Below are positions 59,930-64,000 of a stretch of DNA of 64,000 nt, piece after piece. The DNA is taken from the NCBI GenBank assembly GCA_022819745.1, contig JAJEGS010000017.1, forward strand, positions 1 through 64,000. Reading direction: 5' to 3'. Below the pieces are notes generated by a model that ran no database searches, was not told the origin of the DNA, and saw nothing but the letters and a program-made list of their open reading frames with translations. Position numbers and translations under genes: made by a program. This stretch comes from Candidatus Latescibacterota bacterium. GTDB taxonomy: Bacteria; Latescibacterota; UBA2968; UBA8231. Each line of letters starts with the position of its first letter. Positions within the stretch are counted from its first letter, which is position 1.

Positions 59930-61213
59930 ATGCGCACGACCATTCCCCCCCATCTGCTCCAAGACCCAGAAGTCGAGGCGTCCGAAAAGGTCTTGCGCGC
60001 CTGCGTCCACTGCGGCTTTTGCAATGCCACCTGTCCCACCTACCTGCTCACCGGCAACGAACTCGAAGGGCCGCGCGGCCGCATTTACCTCATCAAAAGC
60101 GTTCTCGAAGAGGACGTCCCCCCGAGCCGGCAGACGGTCGAGCACATCGACAACTGCCTCGGCTGCCTTGCGTGCGAGACCACCTGCCCGAGCGGCGTGG
60201 ATTATTCGCTCCTCTTGGAAACGGCCCGACCACGGCTAGATCAGCTCGTCAAGCGGCCATTGATGGACCGCCTACTGCGCGCCCTGCTGACGCGGATGCT
60301 GCCCTACCCCGGCCGCACGCGCTTGGCGCTCAAAATGTCTGGCGTGGGCCGCGCGTTTTCCTTTCTGATGCCCCGCGTTATGCGGCCCCTGTTGGCTATG
60401 GCACCCAAGCGATTGCCGCGACCGGCTGCTGTAGCCCGGCCCGGCGTCGTGCCAGCCGAGGGCACGCGTCGCCTGCGCGTAGCCCTGCTCACCGGATGCG
60501 TCCAACAGGTGTTGGGACCGCAGATCAACGATGCGACCGTGCGGCTGCTGACGCGGTTGGGGGCTGAGGTGGTCATTCCGCCGGATATGGGCTGTTGCGG
60601 TGCCCTGACTTTCCACATGGGCGAGCGCAAGCGCAGCCTCAAGCTAATGCAGCGCGCTATTGAGGTTTGGCATCGCGAGCTGGAAACGGGTGGCTTGGAC
60701 GCGATTGTGCTCAACACGTCGGGGTGCGGCACGGCCATCAAAGAATACGATCACATCTTCCGCCACGACCCGCAGTGGGCCGACAAGGCCAAGGCGGTAG
60801 TGGAACGGGTGCGGGACATTTCCGAGGTGGTGGCGCAATTGGGATTGGGCGAGGCCAACCGCGCACCAGCCCTAAAGGTGGCGTATCACGACGCCTGTTC
60901 GCTCCAACACGGCCAGCACGTCACCGATCCGCCGAGGCAACTGCTGAAGGCTGCGGGCTTTGAGGTCGTCGAAGTGCCCGAGGGCCATATCTGCTGCGGC
61001 AGCGCAGGCACTTATAACATGCTGCGCCCCGACTTGGCGCAACAGCTACAAACGCGCAAAGTCGAGCACATCGCCAGCGTTGCGCCGCAGATCGTAGCGG
61101 CGGGCAACATCGGCTGCATGGAACAAATCGCCGCCCGCGCCGAGGTCCCGGTCGTCCACACCGTCGAACTGTTGGATTGGGCGACGGGCGGACCGCGGCC
61201 AGCGAATGTGTAG
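59930..61213 (+). CDS. glcF: Glycolate oxidase iron-sulfur subunit
   Basis: 427 residues. Two 4Fe-4S motifs occur near the N terminus: CVHCGFCNATCPTYLLTGNE (from Cys25) and CLGCLACETTCPSGV. Two CCG domains follow (MGCCGALTFHMGERKRSL and ICCGSAGTYNML). The subunit passes electrons from the flavin subunit GlcD to the quinone pool when glycolate is oxidised to glyoxylate. glcD and glcE are not next to it, so they are elsewhere or another FAD-linked oxidase partners it. Confidence 0.9.
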   Translation: MRTTIPPHLLQDPEVEASEKVLRACVHCGFCNATCPTYLLTGNELEGPRGRIYLIKSVLEEDVPPSRQTVEHIDNCLGCLACETTCPSGVDYSLLLETARPRLDQLVKRPLMDRLLRALLTRMLPYPGRTRLALKMSGVGRAFSFLMPRVMRPLLAMAPKRLPRPAAVARPGVVPAEGTRRLRVALLTGCVQQVLGPQINDATVRLLTRLGAEVVIPPDMGCCGALTFHMGERKRSLKLMQRAIEVWHRELETGGLDAIVLNTSGCGTAIKEYDHIFRHDPQWADKAKAVVERVRDISEVVAQLGLGEANRAPALKVAYHDACSLQHGQHVTDPPRQLLKAAGFEVVEVPEGHICCGSAGTYNMLRPDLAQQLQTRKVEHIASVAPQIVAAGNIGCMEQIAARAEVPVVHTVELLDWATGGPRPANV

Positions 61214-61240
61214 CGGGGCTGAACCCATTCTTCTGACTAA

Positions 61241-61394
61241 CTGATGTTACGCACGAGTACGTTGATTCTGGGGGGGCGCTTCGACAAGCTCAGCGCCCTG
61301 CTTTGATCGGCACAATGCGGGCTGAGCTTGTCGAAGCCCATCGGTAGTAGGGTCGGTTCGCGAACCACCCCACGCACGAGACGCGTAACATCAG
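61241..61394. repeat. MITE-like element, 154 bp, ends CTGATGTTACGC
   Basis: Twelve-base exact terminal inverted repeats. The interior holds a long hairpin: GCTTCGACAAGCTCAGC near 61278 and its complement GCTGAGCTTGTCGAAGC near 61321. It is non-coding and lies between glcF and the Phd/PIN pair. Confidence 0.7.
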
Positions 61395-61479
61395 GGACTA
61401 AGTACGACTCCATTGACAAGAAAAGGCGTACAACTTAACATGGTCATATAAAATGACTATATAGTCAGGAGTTAAGACC

Positions 61480-61719
61480 ATGCAGATGTCCATCAGCGAA
61501 TTCAAAGCCAAATGCACCCAAGTCGTGCGCGAAGTCGGCACCAAATACCAAACCGTGGAGTTGACCAACCGCGGCAAGGTCGTCGCGCAAGTCGTCCCCC
61601 CTGAGCCAGAGACTAAACCCGACCCCCAATCCTTCTTCGGCTCGCTCCGCGGTACGGTCGCGTACCAGCCTGGTTGGGATGAGCCGCTCGGCGAGGATGA
61701 TTGGGAAGCCTGTCAGTGA
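61480..61719 (+). CDS. Phd/YefM-type antitoxin
   Basis: 79 residues. The N-terminal Phd/YefM fold is MQMSISEFKAKCTQVVREVGTKYQTVELTNRGKVVAQVVP, which dimerises on DNA. The acidic C-terminal tail (PGWDEPLGEDDWE) would thread into the toxin. Its stop overlaps the PIN gene start (GTGA), giving a standard type II toxin-antitoxin operon with a promoter probably in the AT-rich stretch at 61435-61475. Confidence 0.88.
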   Translation: MQMSISEFKAKCTQVVREVGTKYQTVELTNRGKVVAQVVPPEPETKPDPQSFFGSLRGTVAYQPGWDEPLGEDDWEACQ

Positions 61720-62114
61720 AGTACTTGCTCGACACCCATGCGTGGATCTGGGCCTTGGAGGCACCGGAAAAACTGCCCGATCCTATAAGGAAGATGCTGC
61801 TGAAGCCAGATCACCTGCCCTTTGGGCTAGCGGCGATCAGTCCGTGGGAAGTGGCGAAAAAGGAGTCCAAGGGACTTCTGCAATTATCTATGCCTGTGCG
61901 CCAGTGGGTCGCGCACGCCACCCAAGCCCCATTCATAGAGCTTCTGCCCCTGTCAGTGGATATAGCCCTCGAATCGGCGCATTTGCCTGCACCCTTCCAC
62001 AAAGACCCGGCCGACCAAATGATCGTCGCCACCGCGCGGCTACACAGTCTGGTGCTGCTCAGCGCCGATCAACGGCTGCGCACCTATCCACACGTGCAAA
62101 CAAAGTGGCAATAG
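61716..62114 (+). CDS. PIN-domain toxin (VapC-like ribonuclease)
   Basis: 132 residues from GTG 61716. The PIN acidic residues are visible: LLDTHAWIWAL (first Asp), ISPWEVAKKESKG (Glu), and KDPADQMIVATARLHSLVLLSADQRL (third and fourth Asp). The family cleaves structured RNAs, often tRNA. It is translationally coupled to the Phd-type antitoxin upstream. Confidence 0.9.
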   Translation: MKYLLDTHAWIWALEAPEKLPDPIRKMLLKPDHLPFGLAAISPWEVAKKESKGLLQLSMPVRQWVAHATQAPFIELLPLSVDIALESAHLPAPFHKDPADQMIVATARLHSLVLLSADQRLRTYPHVQTKWQ

Positions 62115-62123
62115 TAAATCAGT

Positions 62124-63014
62124 CTATTCGGCAAACCTTTGCTTGAGTGCCCCCCAACTCTCGGCTTCTACCGCGGTGGCCGGGCTGGATATTTCGGTGA
62201 GGCGGGCGATTTGGGTGTTCGTACTCGGCGGGATGTTGCCGCTGGCGAAAGTCTGCTTAGTCTCTACCACCATAGCGACGGCCCCAATCCCACGAGCATA
62301 CCAAGCATAGGCGTCTATCTCGGCGGTCACTTCACCCAAAGACGCGAGCTGAGCGTTGCCCGCGAAAGTAACGACGCCGGTGCCGGTCTGGTGGATGCGC
62401 AGACAATCGAAAGTACCCGCCGGTAGCCGAATCTCACCCCACGCATCAACCGCGTACTGATAATCGTACAGGCCGGAACTTGTGATCCCCGGAGCTATGG
62501 TCTGATCCAAAGAGAAGTTTTCAACGGCCCAGCTTTTGCCAAATTCTAGCGGCCAAGGTGTTCCTATATCGACAAGCGGAAAGGAGACTTGGCCGGCCGG
62601 GCCTCTGGCACCGATGAGGACATCGCCTGCGGGACTGCGCCGGAAATAGTGGTACGTCTCAATCTCGTCCGTTCCACCTGTGGCATTGGGCACAGTAGCA
62701 ATGTTATAGACGGAGTAATCGGCGTCGGGAAAGCTAGTGGCGTCGGGAACCTGTTCCAGCGGGATGACCGAACTGCGGATAAAGGCAAGCATGCTGTTGG
62801 AGATGGATCCGGTGAGGTCTGATGACTGATCGGCACCGGCAGAGCCGATGTCGAAGCCAGTGTCCTCTAGGCTGCTAAGGACTGTGGCGACTTCTTGCTC
62901 CCAAGTCATGCCCAAGGATAGGCGTAAATCGTCGGGAGATAGAGTAATCTGGGCTGTAGCAGAGAAAGGGAGGAAGACAAAGACGATTGATGCTAACGCA
63001 CGGACGATGGACAT
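62124..63014 (-). CDS. Secreted protein of unknown function
   Basis: 296 residues with a clear signal peptide (MSIVRALASIVFVFLPFSATAQ). The mature protein is beta-rich, with GKSWAVENFSLDQTIAPGI, EIRLPAGTFDCLRIHQTG and YARGIGAVAMVVET. The last segments resemble the end of secreted proteins in which a measured property is compared along a beta barrel or lipocalin-like sheet, but I cannot name a family. There are no membrane helices after the signal. It ends convergent with the PIN toxin gene and 78 bases downstream of the PhyH gene. Confidence 0.75.
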   Translation of the reverse strand: MSIVRALASIVFVFLPFSATAQITLSPDDLRLSLGMTWEQEVATVLSSLEDTGFDIGSAGADQSSDLTGSISNSMLAFIRSSVIPLEQVPDATSFPDADYSVYNIATVPNATGGTDEIETYHYFRRSPAGDVLIGARGPAGQVSFPLVDIGTPWPLEFGKSWAVENFSLDQTIAPGITSSGLYDYQYAVDAWGEIRLPAGTFDCLRIHQTGTGVVTFAGNAQLASLGEVTAEIDAYAWYARGIGAVAMVVETKQTFASGNIPPSTNTQIARLTEISSPATAVEAESWGALKQRFAE

Positions 63015-63092
63015 GGCGGTATCCTTTCTTATTGACTTTCACCAAGAAGCATTTCGACTACTTCTGTCAGATTTCTATTCAGTTGCGGCTTC

Positions 63093-63932
63093 TCAGGCCC
63101 GCTGCCAGCGGCTGGGATTCACTCCCGGTGCCTCACTCGACATATTATCGGGCTTATTGGGCACGTCAAAGTCCCAATGCCGCGTATTGGGGTTGGCGAA
63201 AAAAGGACGCACCGACTCGGGCAGCCCGGCCAAGTCCTCCTCGTTCCAGTTCTCGACCTCGGCAATGGGGCCAGCCCAGGCCGGACGGTACGCAATGGCC
63301 AGCACCGAGCGCGTGTGCTCACCCCTATTGGGCCAAGTGCCGTGGAAAGCGCGGTGGTTGAGAAAAACCGCCGAGCCAGCCTTGCACGGCACCACCACTT
63401 CCTCGGGATGGCGCTCGTAGCGCATGTACGGATTGGCGTCGGCGTGCATGCACAAATGGGAGCGCGGAATCACGCGGAAAGGCGACACCTCGAGCGTCAG
63501 GTCGTCGAGATAGTAGAGCACGCGGATGGTAAAGGGACAACTGCCGTTGTACCCGAAAATCTGCGAGCCGTAGGGCTGCCCGTCCGTGTGCAGACTGATA
63601 CCGGGCGTGCCGGGCTCGGAGCGGTCGTACCCGTAGCTGAGAAAGACGATCTCGTCGCCGAAGACCTGGCGCAAAAAATCAACGGTCGGCACATGGGCGA
63701 TGAGATCGGTCACAGCCCCCCCTTCAAACTGGATCTGGGACTTGCCGCGCTGGTGCGGACTGTAGTCGCGCGGCGTGGTCTCCCAAGTTTCGGCCTGGGC
63801 CTTGAGACGGGCGATGTGCTCGGGGCTGAGCAGGTCGGGAATGACCAGATACCCTTCGAGCTCAACGTGGCGGATGCGCTCGCCCAGCGTGAGAGCGGAC
63901 CAGTCGCGGTCGTCGATAGTGGTCTTTTGCAT
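63093..63932 (-). CDS. Phytanoyl-CoA dioxygenase family protein
   Basis: 279 residues of the PhyH Fe(II)/2-oxoglutarate dioxygenase family. The N terminus has LEGYLVIPDLLSPEHIARLKAQ. Iron ligands are seen in SLHTDGQPYG (HxD) and HRAFHGTWPNRGEHTR (distal His, with the Arg that holds 2-oxoglutarate). PFRVIPRSHLCMH is the usual jelly-roll strand. Unlike the protein at 38190-39797 it has no HEAT repeats. The substrate cannot be read from sequence; the family hydroxylates varied small molecules. Confidence 0.9.
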   Translation of the reverse strand: MQKTTIDDRDWSALTLGERIRHVELEGYLVIPDLLSPEHIARLKAQAETWETTPRDYSPHQRGKSQIQFEGGAVTDLIAHVPTVDFLRQVFGDEIVFLSYGYDRSEPGTPGISLHTDGQPYGSQIFGYNGSCPFTIRVLYYLDDLTLEVSPFRVIPRSHLCMHADANPYMRYERHPEEVVVPCKAGSAVFLNHRAFHGTWPNRGEHTRSVLAIAYRPAWAGPIAEVENWNEEDLAGLPESVRPFFANPNTRHWDFDVPNKPDNMSSEAPGVNPSRWQRA

Positions 63933-64000
63933 GGCAGACTCTCCTCGGTTGAGGTTATACCTCTTCTACACAGCGGCACTGCTGCCGCCGGTGATGAACT

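Noticed and set aside
1..64000. tRNA and rRNA genes
   Set aside because: I found no cloverleaf with a proper anticodon arm and TPsiC sequence and no rRNA-like stretch. A scan with tRNA and rRNA covariance models would settle this.

Overview
The window looks like chromosomal DNA from a GC-rich, Gram-negative bacterium: it has lipoproteins with lipoboxes, a tripartite RND efflux system, periplasmic multiheme cytochromes and MurB. The mix of a CRTAC1/UnbV-type FG-GAP protein, two phytanoyl-CoA-dioxygenase-like proteins, two Gfo/Idh/MocA oxidoreductases, a mannonate-dehydratase-like protein, NrfHA and many toxin-antitoxin genes recalls environmental lineages such as Latescibacteria or Poribacteria. 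That placement is inference; no rRNA or ribosomal protein gene is present to test it. I found no tRNA, rRNA or CRISPR array.

Layout. 1-7.2 kb: a TPR lipoprotein and an FG-GAP/UnbV protein, divergent from an nrfHA ammonia-forming nitrite reductase pair, then an AAA-ATPase/nuclease and a DUF4258/YgiT toxin-antitoxin pair. 7.3-16 kb is mobile-element rich. A two-gene oxidoreductase operon has been split by an IS1595-family element (12390-15019) with matching terminal inverted repeats, an exact 8-bp target duplication and three passenger ORFs. Beside it, a sacsin-type ATPase/DUF3883 gene has been split by an IS1-like element, and a 3' remnant of a third oxidoreductase lies on the other side. 16-27.7 kb: a BFN-domain lipoprotein, an RND efflux operon (one adaptor, two permeases) behind a consensus promoter with a 26-bp palindromic operator, and an ABC exporter with its DUF1854 partner.

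27.8-38 kb: sugar-acid dehydratase, LamG-esterase, P-loop ATPase, dienelactone hydrolase, a helix-hairpin-helix protein with a near-identical internal repeat, two toxin-antitoxin-like pairs, a TetR regulator and a decayed leucine-rich-repeat lipoprotein gene. 38-46.3 kb: a tightly packed NAD salvage operon (nicotinamidase, NAPRTase, aminotransferase, NAD synthetase) ending in a PhyH-HEAT fusion, then hisI and a hydroxyacid-oxoacid transhydrogenase homologue. 46.6-58.2 kb is a defence island: Rpn-like nuclease, NYN protein, AAA ATPase, HicBA, TIR protein, fused HsdM-HsdS, Fic, a DUF7689 pair and HsdR; hsdR overlaps murB. 59-64 kb: nucleoside deoxyribosyltransferase, GlcF, Phd/PIN toxin-antitoxin, a secreted protein and a second PhyH enzyme. 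Small MITE-like elements with CTGAYGTTACGCA ends recur between genes.

The most unusual content is the IS1595 element with passengers and a possible structured RNA, the reconstructable IS-interrupted ATPase/nuclease gene, the TIR/HsdMS/Fic/HsdR island with an apparently leaderless fic promoter, and the NAD operon carrying a PhyH-HEAT fusion.
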